Source of the DNA: a virus
Length of the DNA stretch: 36,021 nucleotides
Direction: 5' to 3' (one strand)
IMG/VR virus record: IMGVR_UViG_3300014962_000024
Location: 1-36,021 of that record
Shown here: one piece after another, positions 1 to 7,900 of the stretch
How positions within the stretch are numbered: position 1 is the first letter of the stretch
Layout: the number at the start of each line of letters is the position of its first letter
Notes under the pieces: model-generated
The model's database searches: none
What the model saw: the letters and a program-made list of their open reading frames with translations, nothing else
What the model was told of the DNA's origin: nothing
Translations under genes and position numbers: made by a program

Positions 1-90
1 CGCCAAAATGCGAGGCGTCGCAACATCTGGAATGGTTATCGATGTGCGGAGATTTTCTGCGCTGTCGATGGCGAATGTCAAAGTTGTCAT
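1..90 (-). CDS. Partial small phage protein, N-terminus only
   Basis: Thirty codons are visible, starting MTTLTFAID, and remain open to the window edge. The start ATG shares one base with the stop of the upstream 71-aa gene (TGATG), the coupling seen throughout this minus-strand operon. Function is not recognisable. Position, downstream of a fibre-like gene in the structural operon, suggests a small virion-associated or late protein. The rest lies outside the window. Confidence 0.6.
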   Translation of the reverse strand, partial: MTTLTFAIDSAENLRTSITIPDVATPRILA

Positions 91-305
91 CAGGCATGTC
101 CTTCGTCGGTTTCAATCGGCGCGGTCGATTTTGCGACAGCCGCATTTCTTTCTTCATTAACTTTTGCGACGGCCATTTCTATTTTCGCCAAAACAGGCGT
201 TGCCATTTTGGCCCCCTGCAAACCCGTCGCTTTGATCGCATGGTCAGAAAGCCACATGATCGCGTTGAGATCGTCTTGGTTCAAAGTAACCGTCACGGTA
301 TCCAT
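90..305 (-). CDS. Small conserved-type phage protein, unknown function
   Basis: A 71-aa acidic, alanine-rich, probably helical protein that starts MDTVTVTLNQDDL. There is no signal peptide or membrane segment. It lies last but one in the visible structural operon and is coupled to the partial gene downstream by TGATG. Its start follows an AGAGAGAGAAGA purine run that acts as the Shine-Dalgarno. That run sits in the arm of a hairpin at 315-343, so initiation may be controlled. Similar short proteins occur near tail genes of other phages, but I cannot name a family. Confidence 0.65.
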   Translation of the reverse strand: MDTVTVTLNQDDLNAIMWLSDHAIKATGLQGAKMATPVLAKIEMAVAKVNEERNAAVAKSTAPIETDEGHA

Positions 306-314
306 TGATTCTTC

Positions 315-374
315 TCTCTCTAAGCGCCCACCCGGTAGAGAGACCGCCGGGCCGGATGGGCTTGCTCCCGGCGG
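315..374 (-). promoter_or_regulatory. Two adjacent hairpins between fibre gene and 71-aa gene
   Basis: On the minus strand the fibre stop is followed by a hairpin with arms CCGCCGGG and CCCGGCGG (344-374, 15-nt loop). Directly after it comes a second one with arms TCTCTCTA and TAGAGAGA (315-343, 13-nt loop). The first resembles a terminator stem without a U-tract. The second pairs the purine-rich ribosome-binding region of the next gene. Both are seen directly; regulation of translation or mRNA ends is inference. Confidence 0.45.
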
Positions 375-382
375 CGTTGGTG

Positions 383-1588
383 TTACGCCAGCAGTCCGGC
401 GTTGCGAAGCGCCCGCACAACTTGAGGGATGGTGTAGCCATCGAACGTCGTGCTGGCGGCGACGACATCGCCTGTGCCCGTCGCTGCTACAGTCGCGCCG
501 GCGACAGCCGTAGTGGGCTGCGCAATCGGCGTAGCATTCCAGAAGCCGATCTTCTGGCCGGTCGCGGTTCCGATCTTGCTGCCCGTCGTCGTCGAGAAGG
601 CGAGATTGAACGTATCGGCGATGGTGATGTCTTTTGTGGCAGCGATTGTGAGTGCCGGTGTGTAAGCGTTCTGCGCCGTTCCGCTGGACCCAGCCGGAGC
701 GACCTGCAACACGATGGAACCGCCGACGCCCGTGCCCGTGCCGCGTGAGCCGTTGATGTTGAAATTGACGCCAGCGGTGTTGGATGTGCCCGCTGAAACG
801 CTTTGAACTTGCATCGCCTGCGCGATAGGCGAAGCAGCATCTGCGATACCCAATTGTAATGTCGCGACACCGCCGCGCGATAGATATGTGTCACCAGTGG
901 AGCTGGTGGTATTTACTGTCCATTGAATATATCGATCACTACGCAGAAGCACGCCATTCGCCCCTATGCGGGCTTTTACGGGGTTTCCAGACGCGCCGTC
1001 GTCAAATGTTATGGCTCCGTTTTTAGCGAATTGATAACGGCTGACACCACCAACCTGCCAATCTGCAAACAAAGAGCCGCCGCCGGACGTCGAATCCGTT
1101 ACGTTGAACAACAGTCCCGTGAATGTAACGGCGGCGTTGTTCCATGTTTGCGTCAAATTCAACAACGGCTGCGACGCGGTGATCGCGCCGCTGGCCATCG
1201 TCAACTGTCTAGTCGTATCGTTCCACGTTACGCCAGACATGCCGGCCAGTGAGCCGCTCGAATTGTATTGAAGCTGTCCGTTTGTGCCGCCAATGAAATC
1301 CTCGGCCGCCGCCGTGATAAAAACTTGCGCCGTTCCAGAAAGCGAGATCGCCGCATTGGCGTTCGTGCTTTTAAGGACAGATCGCGTCAGCGTCGTGCCG
1401 GCCGCCGTGTAAGTGCCACGACCGATTTCACGATTATTCCCGTCCTCGATCGCATAGGTGATTTCCTCGCCGTCCTGCACGCCGGCGCTGGCGAAGCTCA
1501 GAAATCCCGATGCGGCGGAACCGAGCGTTATTGTTCCCGTCCCCGTCGTCGCCGTCGACATGCGGGCAAGATTATAGAGCTTCGCCAT
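383..1588 (-). CDS. Tail fibre-like / receptor-binding structural protein
   Basis: The protein is 401 aa, very rich in Gly, Ala, Ser and Thr, with short beta-strand-like repeats and no enzymatic motif, as expected for a fibrous virion protein. The first 100 residues (MAKLYNLARMSTATTGTGT, then a stretch ending in FITAAAEDF) match the general pattern of N-terminal virion-attachment modules in fibre-like proteins of alphaproteobacterial phages (recalled pattern, not searched). The middle reads like a trimeric beta region, and the C-terminus ends in a short helical segment (TIPQVVRALRNAGLLA). SD AGGAG precedes ATG. It follows the 142-aa tail protein after 15 bases. It could be a fibre or an adhesin-like decoration protein. 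Confidence 0.72.
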   Translation of the reverse strand: MAKLYNLARMSTATTGTGTITLGSAASGFLSFASAGVQDGEEITYAIEDGNNREIGRGTYTAAGTTLTRSVLKSTNANAAISLSGTAQVFITAAAEDFIGGTNGQLQYNSSGSLAGMSGVTWNDTTRQLTMASGAITASQPLLNLTQTWNNAAVTFTGLLFNVTDSTSGGGSLFADWQVGGVSRYQFAKNGAITFDDGASGNPVKARIGANGVLLRSDRYIQWTVNTTSSTGDTYLSRGGVATLQLGIADAASPIAQAMQVQSVSAGTSNTAGVNFNINGSRGTGTGVGGSIVLQVAPAGSSGTAQNAYTPALTIAATKDITIADTFNLAFSTTTGSKIGTATGQKIGFWNATPIAQPTTAVAGATVAATGTGDVVAASTTFDGYTIPQVVRALRNAGLLA

Positions 1589-1603
1589 GTTGGGGCTCCT
1601 GCT

Positions 1604-2032
1604 TTAGTCTTCGGTAATCGTAGACGACGTGCCAATTCGCGGAGCGACGCCGTTCGCGATCGCTATGGTTGGGGAGATCGCTCCCTTATACAGGACTTTG
1701 CCAGCGCCAGACGCTGCCGTGCCGATCGCAAAGTGAGTAGCTGTTGCCGTGCCCGCAGTGCACTGGGGGAAGTCAATGTTCGCCGCCGGAGATACGCTGT
1801 TGGCTGTGACGGTCCACCCTGAACCAGAACGCGCGACAGCGACGCGGGCATAGCCAGTGTAGCTGACCTCGTTTGTCGTCTGAGAGCCTGCCTCCCCGAC
1901 GTCAGCCGTATGCAGAGACACATACAGATTTGTTATCGGTGACGAAGCCGCATTATCCGCGAGATTACCGATCGCGGTCCCGTTGAATATGAGCTTCAAC
2001 AGATCATTTTCGAATGTGTCGCTTTTGGACAT
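1604..2032 (-). CDS. Tail-associated structural protein, putative
   Basis: The protein has 142 aa and begins MSKSDTFENDLLKLIFNGTA. A helical N-terminus is followed by a Thr/Ser/Ala-rich beta-type region with LYVSLHTAD, TGYARVAVAR and an acidic end (STITED). Proteins of this pattern are commonly annotated as phage tail or tail-fibre proteins, and the gene sits directly upstream of the fibre-like gene. The SD is AAGGAG, about eight bases before ATG. No catalytic residues are visible. Its exact place in the virion cannot be judged from sequence. Confidence 0.7.
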   Translation of the reverse strand: MSKSDTFENDLLKLIFNGTAIGNLADNAASSPITNLYVSLHTADVGEAGSQTTNEVSYTGYARVAVARSGSGWTVTANSVSPAANIDFPQCTAGTATATHFAIGTAASGAGKVLYKGAISPTIAIANGVAPRIGTSSTITED

Positions 2033-2044
2033 CTATCTAACTCC

Positions 2045-2650
2045 TTATCGGTAGGTTTTACGTCGGTTGAAAGACTGCGGAAATCGCCAAGTCTGGCCGC
2101 CGTAGACATACCTGCGTTGTGCTTCGGCACGGGCCATAGCGATTGCAGATGCGAACCGACGCTCGTGGTAAATAGCCAACTGTGTGTTTGAGTAGGGTTT
2201 GGCAGGCTGCGACATCATGCGAGCCAGCACGCCATCGATAATGTCGGACTGATAGACGCTCAGCACCCATGCGGGAAATTGCGGATAGCCCTCCTTGTCT
2301 ACAGGGTCATCAACACTCAGAGCGACTTGCGCAACATAAGTTGCAGCGTTTGCCGGAGCCTGCGCTAGCGCGAGCTCCTGAGTGATAAGATCGATCGACG
2401 CACTGACAGGAAACTTATTGTTGTCCTCAACGCTCATAAGCCGGACAACTTTTGCATTACCCATCGGGGTAAGGTCGTAGTTTGTGACGTCGGGGACGAC
2501 GTAAATTTCGATGTTCTCGCGCCAGATGTTCGAGCCCATGAAGAACTCGGTAAGCACGTTGAACAGTTCCATCTGCAGGGCGGTATCGACCGCGCCGGGG
2601 AGACGGACCCGAAGGTTATCCATGAGGCGGTTGACGTCGGCGTTCGCCAT
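2045..2650 (-). CDS. Head-tail connector / tail tubular A-like protein
   Basis: The protein is 201 aa: helical start (MANADVNRLMDNLRVRLPGA), central beta region (NIEIYVVPDVTNYDLTP), then helices with FPAWVLSVYQSDIIDGVLARMM and a C-terminal basic end. Length and layout fit the adaptor (gp11/tail tubular A-like) proteins that dock the tail onto the portal in podoviruses. It begins one base after the stop of another connector gene, so translation is coupled. The assignment rests on size, fold impression and gene order, not on a diagnostic motif. Confidence 0.65.
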   Translation of the reverse strand: MANADVNRLMDNLRVRLPGAVDTALQMELFNVLTEFFMGSNIWRENIEIYVVPDVTNYDLTPMGNAKVVRLMSVEDNNKFPVSASIDLITQELALAQAPANAATYVAQVALSVDDPVDKEGYPQFPAWVLSVYQSDIIDGVLARMMSQPAKPYSNTQLAIYHERRFASAIAMARAEAQRRYVYGGQTWRFPQSFNRRKTYR

Positions 2651-2651
2651 G

Positions 2652-3011
2652 TTACGCCCCCACCGTCAGCATCTGCGCGGTAAACTTATTCAAGAACGCC
2701 AGCGAGCGGGCGTCCTGAACGTCTTCAGCGTCGCGTAACTGCGCTTGGCCGCAGATGTAGTAAAGCAGCGCTACCCTATACTGGACGTCGAGCGCTACGC
2801 TGATCGTGCTGGCGTTCTGAATGGTGTGTCTCGGGATGGACGTGCGGAACGTGGACGCCATCAGGTCAGGCCGCAGCCTGCGAATTTCGAGAAGCCCCAA
2901 ACTGAGGTTCTCCGCCAGCTCTGCGCTGGAGTAACGGTAGGGCTCGACCGTATCCTGCAAGAGAACACGGGCGTCGGCGATGTAATCTGCGACCGTGTCT
3001 AGCGCCGGCAT
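2652..3011 (-). CDS. Head completion / adaptor protein (gp6-like)
   Basis: A mainly helical protein of 119 aa: MPALDTVADYIADARVLLQD, then PYRYSSAELAENLSLGLLEIRRLRPDL, then ALLYYICGQAQLRDAEDVQDARSLAFLNKF. This arrangement is typical of small head-tail adaptors (DUF6682/gp6-like in the phages I know). It lies between the capsid gene and the tail-tubular-like gene, exactly where such adaptors sit. The start is supported by a minus-strand copy of the repeated palindromic ribosome-binding motif (3013-3030). Confidence 0.65.
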   Translation of the reverse strand: MPALDTVADYIADARVLLQDTVEPYRYSSAELAENLSLGLLEIRRLRPDLMASTFRTSIPRHTIQNASTISVALDVQYRVALLYYICGQAQLRDAEDVQDARSLAFLNKFTAQMLTVGA

Positions 3012-3012
3012 A

Positions 3013-3030
3013 GGTTACCCCTCGGGTAAT
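3013..3030 (-). promoter_or_regulatory. Palindromic start-associated motif, minus-strand copy
   Basis: Read on the minus strand this is ATTACCCGAGGGGTAACC, immediately before TATG of the 119-aa adaptor gene. It is the same motif found before many plus-strand genes between 12172 and 29563. GAGGGG serves as Shine-Dalgarno. Its presence in the late operon shows that the motif family is not limited to the early region or to one strand. Confidence 0.7.
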
Positions 3031-3052
3031 CGGGAGGCGCGAACGCCTCCCG
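3031..3052 (-). terminator. Strong UUCG-loop hairpin after capsid gene
   Basis: Nine-base perfect arms CGGGAGGCG and CGCCTCCCG enclose a 4-nt loop (UUCG on the minus strand). It lies 9 bases after the capsid stop. There is no U-tract, so it may act as a partial terminator or as an mRNA-stabilising end that keeps capsid transcripts abundant relative to the downstream genes. Confidence 0.5.
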
Positions 3053-3061
3053 GTTTGATCA

Positions 3062-4051
3062 TTAGCCCTTGGTGATGATCGCCTGCGCAATCGCCTTGTC
3101 GTCGACGACCTTGTAGCCGTAAACCTGCAGGCCGCGCACAAGCTGACCAAACGTGCGCTCCGAGCGCAGCGTCTCCATCTTCGTGAACTGCGACGCGAAG
3201 GTGAGGCCGTGGGCGTGACCCGCAAACACGACATGCTCGCCCGCTGCAACGCCACCACTCGTGCCTTTCGGCAAGAGGTTCGAGACATAGATGGTGAAGC
3301 GGTCGACCATGCCGAGACGGCCATTGCGCAGCATCGTAGTCGCGTCACCCGACAGGTAAGCCTGACGAAGCTCGGACTTCTTGATGAGCGTGGCGACCCA
3401 CGTCGGAATGATCAGCCAGCGGCCGGTTTCGGGGATGTTCTGCTCGTCAAGAACCTGACCGAGGCGCAGGATCAGATCGAGGACATCGACCTTACTGGTC
3501 GCCGGAGCGGCGGTAACCGCAAGCGGACCCGTGCTCGTAACGCCAAGGTTGATGTCACCGGAGATCACGCCCGCCGCTGCGCCACGGTTCGTGGTGGCGG
3601 CTGCGCCGTTCACGAGCCCACGCAAGACCGCCGTGTCAACGGTAATCTTGAACTGCTCGGAAGCGTCGTCAGCCCACATCGACATCAGGTTGAGGTCCGA
3701 CTGGACTTCCATGACGTCGTCAAGGATCAGGTTGAAGTATTTGCCCTGATCGATCGTGAGATCGAGGTAGGAGCCTTCCGGACGATCAACAGCGAGGTCG
3801 CCGTCAGCGCGATAGTCGCGGATCGTGATCGTCGGCTTGGTGCGGATGCGCACCGAGTCGCCGGCGTTCTTGATCTCGCCTTCGTAGTCGGTGTTGGAGA
3901 TCGCGGCGAGAACCGTCGCGGCATAGAACTTTTCGACGAGCTTACCCGACCAAATCTGAGGGATAAAGCCGTTAGCGGCAAGCGCGTTCGCCGTCGAACC
4001 AGACGGGTATAGGGCGGGTGTAGTTCCCGCACCTGCTATAGGATAAGGCAT
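3062..4051 (-). CDS. Major capsid protein
   Basis: The 329-aa protein has the size and character of a HK97-fold coat protein. A short N-terminal arm (MPYPIAGAGTTPALYPSG) leads to a segment with IWSGKLVEKFYAATVLAAISN and GDSVRIRTKPTITIRDY. Then come a long helical spine region, AELRQAY-like loops and a C-terminal beta region (GLQVYGYKVVDDKAIAQAI). The motif pattern 'IWS..l...f......a.i.n.dyege' is typical of podovirus capsid proteins. The start has a strong SD (TTGGAGG), fitting high expression. It follows the scaffold-like gene by 23 bases, the classical order, and is followed by a stable hairpin. No protease gene is visible, so maturation cleavage is not implied. Confidence 0.85.
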   Translation of the reverse strand: MPYPIAGAGTTPALYPSGSTANALAANGFIPQIWSGKLVEKFYAATVLAAISNTDYEGEIKNAGDSVRIRTKPTITIRDYRADGDLAVDRPEGSYLDLTIDQGKYFNLILDDVMEVQSDLNLMSMWADDASEQFKITVDTAVLRGLVNGAAATTNRGAAAGVISGDINLGVTSTGPLAVTAAPATSKVDVLDLILRLGQVLDEQNIPETGRWLIIPTWVATLIKKSELRQAYLSGDATTMLRNGRLGMVDRFTIYVSNLLPKGTSGGVAAGEHVVFAGHAHGLTFASQFTKMETLRSERTFGQLVRGLQVYGYKVVDDKAIAQAIITKG

Positions 4052-4074
4052 TTAGGGCCTCCAAGAGAGAAGAG

Positions 4075-5085
4075 TTACTTGATCCGCCCTTCACGCTGAG
4101 CCTCGAAGATCGCCTTCTCGAACTTCAGCTTCTCCTCGTCCCGGCCGTTGTAACGCCCAGCGGCGCAATCGGCGTAGAACTTGGATATTTGAGCGGACGT
4201 GATGATTGGCTTCTCAGCAGGGGCGTTAGTAGCCGCTGCAGTCTTGGCTCTGCCCGGTGCCGCGAAGGTTTCCAGCGGGACTTTGCCGGCCTGTCTGGCG
4301 GGCGTCTCGCTACCTGCGGGACCTTGGTAGGCAGCCTCTTCAGCGAGGAAGCCTTTGAAGAAAGCAGCAACTCGAGGGCCGTCGTGGCGCTCCCATGCTG
4401 CTTTCAGCATATTGTGACGTATATCGCCTGAGTATGGATCAGGCAACGCCAGCCACTGAAGAAACTCTGGATTAACATTCTGGTCGCGCCAACCCGGCAC
4501 GTCGCGGTCAAGCCCGTCCATCATGCGCCCCTGCGCATCTTGTTGGACGTAGTTGCCAACACCATTGAGCTGCGACTTCAAACTCACGATTTCTTCGTCG
4601 CGCTTGCGCAGTTCGGGCAAAAGCTCCTCGCGCGCCTTCTTCGCGACAACCTGCAGGAAGTCCGGCCCGTAATCAGCCTCTTCCTCCGGCGTAATCAGCC
4701 GCTCAGCCCGAAGCTCGTTGCTCGGGACAGTTTTTGGCGTCGTGGCCTGCATCGTGGAGACCAGACGCTCAAGCGACGATATGCGTTCGGCCTGCTGCGT
4801 CAGCGTAGACTGCGCGCGCTCGAACCTGCCCTTCATCGAGTTGTATCGATGCTCCCAACCCTCGTCAGTTACCTGCGGGGTAACTTTTGGCGCTTCCTTC
4901 GGAGCTTCGGCCGTCAGCGGCGGATCGCTCGGGAGCTGCTCAGCCGGCGGCTCTTCGGCCGGAGGCGCTTCACCAGCGTCGCCGGCGTAGGCTTGCTTAT
5001 GCAGCTCTTCGGCGGCGGCCCCCAGCGCTTTCACGGCGTCGGGAATTTTCACATCGGGGTCGATAGGGGAAAAGTTCTTTTTCAC
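4075..5085 (-). CDS. Capsid assembly scaffolding protein, putative
   Basis: The protein is about 336 aa from a GTG start (MKKNFSPID) that overlaps the preceding stop as GTGA and has SD ACGGAG. A longer ATG-initiated reading exists upstream but would overlap the 83-aa gene heavily. Residues 20-75 are acidic and rich in Pro, Glu and Ala. Residues 85-180 form a likely coiled coil (RYNSMKGRFERAQSTLTQQAERISSLERL; EELLPELRKRDEEIVSLKSQL), and the C-terminus is helical and basic. Acidic, coiled-coil proteins directly upstream of the capsid gene are typical scaffolds. It also contains an intragenic copy of the dispersed palindrome (4868-4884). Confidence 0.72.
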   Translation of the reverse strand: MKKNFSPIDPDVKIPDAVKALGAAAEELHKQAYAGDAGEAPPAEEPPAEQLPSDPPLTAEAPKEAPKVTPQVTDEGWEHRYNSMKGRFERAQSTLTQQAERISSLERLVSTMQATTPKTVPSNELRAERLITPEEEADYGPDFLQVVAKKAREELLPELRKRDEEIVSLKSQLNGVGNYVQQDAQGRMMDGLDRDVPGWRDQNVNPEFLQWLALPDPYSGDIRHNMLKAAWERHDGPRVAAFFKGFLAEEAAYQGPAGSETPARQAGKVPLETFAAPGRAKTAAATNAPAEKPIITSAQISKFYADCAAGRYNGRDEEKLKFEKAIFEAQREGRIK

Positions 5086-5333
5086 TTGCGTTTCTCCGTT
5101 ATCTGGTCGGCGGTTTTCAGGCACGTTTCGAACATCCGCAGGAGCGAGGCCGCTTCGCGGGCTCGGCCTTGCGAGATGAAGATCGTGTCTGCCGGCGACG
5201 AGACACACTCGTCACGCCTATGGGTGGTGAGGTTCTTCAGAGCTTCGAGGAGCTCGCCCCATTCTTCGGGGGCTCTACGCGCGACAGTGGCGGCGCGTAG
5301 AGCAATCTGTTTGCCGATCTCTGCTTCGGTCAC
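5082..5333 (-). CDS. Small helical protein in morphogenesis operon
   Basis: An 83-aa, mainly helical protein that starts from GTG (MTEAEIGKQIALRAATVARR). It is linked by four-base GTGA overlaps at both ends, so it is translated as part of a chain from the 65-aa gene to the scaffold. It has no membrane segment. There are two cysteines (DECVSS, FETCLK) but no recognisable domain. Function unknown; such small genes between portal and scaffold are common in podoviruses. Confidence 0.62.
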   Translation of the reverse strand: MTEAEIGKQIALRAATVARRAPEEWGELLEALKNLTTHRRDECVSSPADTIFISQGRAREAASLLRMFETCLKTADQITEKRK

Positions 5334-5527
5334 ATAAACCTACGGAACATCGCCATCATCGGGTCGTTGGGGGTCTTCGGCTGGTTTTTTCCGTAGTTGC
5401 CCATCAACCGTTGCGTAAGGTCGCCACCGAAAATCGTCGCTTTCGCCATGCGGCTGGGCAACGTCTCCTCGGAGACGCACTTACCTTCCTTGTAGGACTT
5501 GAAGCCTTTCGGCTTGCAGCACTTCAT
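5330..5527 (-). CDS. Small basic Cys-containing protein, unknown
   Basis: A 65-aa, strongly basic protein starting MKCCKPKGFKSYKEGKCVSE, with three Cys in the first 17 residues and a Met/Pro-rich tail (PNDPMMAMFRRFM). The ATG overlaps the upstream stop by one base (TAATG) and the stop overlaps the next GTG start. The N-terminal cysteines could bind a metal, but this is only a possibility. No family recognised. Confidence 0.58.
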   Translation of the reverse strand: MKCCKPKGFKSYKEGKCVSEETLPSRMAKATIFGGDLTQRLMGNYGKNQPKTPNDPMMAMFRRFM

Positions 5528-5745
5528 TACTGGCTGTCCCGAGCCGTGCGGCCGGGAGCGCGCGGAGACGCGGAGCCCTTACCGAACATCTTGGTGTTGC
5601 CGCCGGCGGCGAACTTGCCGCCCGAACCAGACTTGGACGCCGTCGTGCCCGGCGTGCGCGGACCAGCCGACTGCTTGCCGAACATCTTGGTGTTGCCGCC
5701 CATCGGGAACTTGCCCCCGGTGCCTTTGCTACTAGCTTTTGCCAT
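5527..5745 (-). CDS. Small Gly/Lys-rich protein with internal duplication
   Basis: A 72-aa protein of low complexity, basic and without hydrophobic core. The block GGKFxxGGNTKMFGKxSAxPRxPG occurs twice (about residues 10-33 and 43-66). The DNA of the two blocks is also nearly the same (around 5577-5604 and 5677-5702), so the duplication is recent or is being homogenised. Similar Gly/Met/Lys small proteins lie next to portal genes in several alphaproteobacterial phages, with unknown role. It is coupled to the portal by TAATG. Confidence 0.62.
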   Translation of the reverse strand: MAKASSKGTGGKFPMGGNTKMFGKQSAGPRTPGTTASKSGSGGKFAAGGNTKMFGKGSASPRAPGRTARDSQ

Positions 5746-7838
5746 TATCCCACGCCTCCAGCTATGCGCGTTCGAGGACCCATATCTTGGGTCGTGTTGC
5801 CGCCTGCTGGGGTTTGACCCCCTTGGGCGTCGGCGGCGTTTTCGCCCATCCCGGCGTGGCCGGGCATCCCTTGCGCCTGCGCCATGGCGGCGGCTTGCTG
5901 CTGCATGGCGTTAAGCTCGTCTTCGGTGGGGACAATACTGTCGCCCTCAATGCCGATCGTCTGCGCCACAGAGCGCAGAATTGCCGCACGACCCTTCGGC
6001 CCGACGATCTGCGCGTCGACCGGATTGGCGGTGATCTGCAGGAACTCGAGCTGGCGAGCGCGCTGCGTTTCACGCTGGACCGCAACCGACACGCCCATGA
6101 CGCGGATTTGCTCTTGGCCGGTCAGAAGTCCGCTCTGATCCGTCAGCATCAGCATGTCGAAGAGTTGCTGAAGCAGCGGTTCGAACACATCGCGATCGAT
6201 GTTGGCCGCGACGGTCTGCAAAATCTTGCTGGCGTTGTTCATGAGCATAGACAGGCCGGACGCGGTTCGACCCGCGCCCGCGCCCGCGCCCCCACCCGTG
6301 ACATATTTCGGGATCGCCGAGATGTCGTCGGCCAGCCCGTTCAGCCATTGATACACGCCCATCATCTCCTGCGCGTTCGACGTCGGCATGAAGAACGAGA
6401 TGGGCGGCTGGCCGCCATTGGAGAGCGGATCGTTCTGGACGAACCAGCGCTTCCACGGATACATCTCTTCAGCGTCCTCGTTGGGAGCGAGCCGTTCCGC
6501 GTTGACGACAACTTGCGGTCCGGAGCTGATCGACAGGTTGTTGATCAGCGCCCGGAGCGTGGCGTTGCATGCCTCCTGAATGTCCGCGAGGATGTCCGTC
6601 AGGCCGTTACCAAGCGGCGTGCCGGGCACCTTCTCGAACGAAGTCATAAAATAGGGGTGGCGCTTACGCGGCGACGGCGAAAGCTGCACCTTGATGACGT
6701 GACTGCCGATCAGCCATGCCTGCACGTAGTAATCGCGCAGCTCGTCATCGATCAGCTTCTTGTCCATGCCATAGTCGAGCAACATGCGACCCTGCACATT
6801 GCCGTGAAACTCAAGGCAGGTGATCATCCCCGATCGGTTCATCTGCGGATTTTCGCGGCTCTCGAGGATCGCCCGCTCGCTGTCCGTGCTGTCCCAATTA
6901 TCGGCGATGCCGCCACGACCGTATTCGTCCAGAACCGAGCGAATGGCCTCGTGATTGTAGCCGGGAAGATCGAGAAGATCGTTCAGGTCAGCGCGCGATA
7001 CGCGCGTTTTCTCAATAACCGACGCGTCCTCGATGTCGGAGACGCCCGGCGTCCACCAAATATCGAACGGACTGATGCGCGTCCAAAACAGTCGTGGTTT
7101 TTGCTCGACCGTCGGCGCAGCATCCGCCCACGTCACCGTCGGCACGATGCGCACGACGGGACCTTTGATGCAGGCGAAGGGAAAAACGGGCAGGTCGGTG
7201 ATAAATTCGCTGAGCGCCTTGTAGAAGCCGCCCTGCTGAAGGAGCTCGTCGATTTTGTCTTCGGCGATCTGCGATTGAAGCTGCGCTTTTTTCTTCGCCG
7301 CCTCTCGCGCGCCTTGCATGAGCTGCATGACGCGGTCGCGGATCGCTCCAACGTCGGCCTGCTGACCCATCGCCTGCAACTGGCCGATCTCGGCCTGCAC
7401 AAATTGGTTGATCTGCTCGACGATTGCCGGCGGCACGTCCGGGTCCGCCGGGGGCTCGAGCCCCCACGAACGGTCCGGCGACAAGTAAACGTCTCGTAGA
7501 AGCGAAGATGCGCCGCGACACTTCATCGCGATAAGCCGCGCATATACTTCTGATCCACCAAACTTTTTGATTTCCGCAAGTTTTGTCGGGTCATACATGC
7601 CATTGAAGGCGCGTAAAGCCGACAAAAGTCGGTTACTCCAGCCCGCAGAGACATCGTTTCGGTGGTTCCGAAACATCTCAAATTGCGTGCGGATAAAAGC
7701 CCCTAAGTCACTGAGTTCAGGCGCATTTAGCGCATCTTCAGCTTGGGCTTTCGCTTTGGCGTCACGCTGCAACGAGGCTTCCAGCTCCGCTGGGCCAACC
7801 ACACGCAGCACGCCTCGTTGGGGCAAGGTCTCGACCAT
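5745..7838 (-). CDS. Portal protein
   Basis: The protein is 697 aa, in the size range of large podovirus portals such as that of P22. Portals form the dodecameric ring through which terminase pumps DNA and onto which connector proteins dock. The sequence has long helical segments, the stretch FWTRISPFDIWWTPGVSDIEDA, the core TSFEKVPGTPLGNGLTDILADIQEACNATLRALINNLS and GRTASGLSMLMNNASKILQTV, which are typical of podovirus portals. The last 70 residues are Gln/Ala/Gly-rich and probably disordered. It is the first gene of the leftward structural operon, divergent from the terminase genes. Confidence 0.88.
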   Translation of the reverse strand: MVETLPQRGVLRVVGPAELEASLQRDAKAKAQAEDALNAPELSDLGAFIRTQFEMFRNHRNDVSAGWSNRLLSALRAFNGMYDPTKLAEIKKFGGSEVYARLIAMKCRGASSLLRDVYLSPDRSWGLEPPADPDVPPAIVEQINQFVQAEIGQLQAMGQQADVGAIRDRVMQLMQGAREAAKKKAQLQSQIAEDKIDELLQQGGFYKALSEFITDLPVFPFACIKGPVVRIVPTVTWADAAPTVEQKPRLFWTRISPFDIWWTPGVSDIEDASVIEKTRVSRADLNDLLDLPGYNHEAIRSVLDEYGRGGIADNWDSTDSERAILESRENPQMNRSGMITCLEFHGNVQGRMLLDYGMDKKLIDDELRDYYVQAWLIGSHVIKVQLSPSPRKRHPYFMTSFEKVPGTPLGNGLTDILADIQEACNATLRALINNLSISSGPQVVVNAERLAPNEDAEEMYPWKRWFVQNDPLSNGGQPPISFFMPTSNAQEMMGVYQWLNGLADDISAIPKYVTGGGAGAGAGRTASGLSMLMNNASKILQTVAANIDRDVFEPLLQQLFDMLMLTDQSGLLTGQEQIRVMGVSVAVQRETQRARQLEFLQITANPVDAQIVGPKGRAAILRSVAQTIGIEGDSIVPTEDELNAMQQQAAAMAQAQGMPGHAGMGENAADAQGGQTPAGGNTTQDMGPRTRIAGGVG

Positions 7839-7900
7839 GTCATACGAATTACTGTATATCTATCGTAAATAAAAGCACGTTTCCCTCACGGAGTAGCAGG
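7839..7900. promoter_or_regulatory. Divergent promoter region between portal and terminase
   Basis: Sixty-two AT-rich bases separate the two divergent operons. They include TACTGTATATC (7850-7860), which recurs exactly at 10377-10387 in another intergenic region, and TATCGTAAATAA, which could supply -10 hexamers in either direction. I see no convincing -35. A weak SD (ACGGAG) precedes the small terminase start. Confidence 0.45.

Noticed and set aside
5739-7499. Plus-strand frame of 586 codons
   Set aside because: Antisense to the portal gene, very Arg/His-rich, no ribosome site; an artefact of GC-rich codon use.
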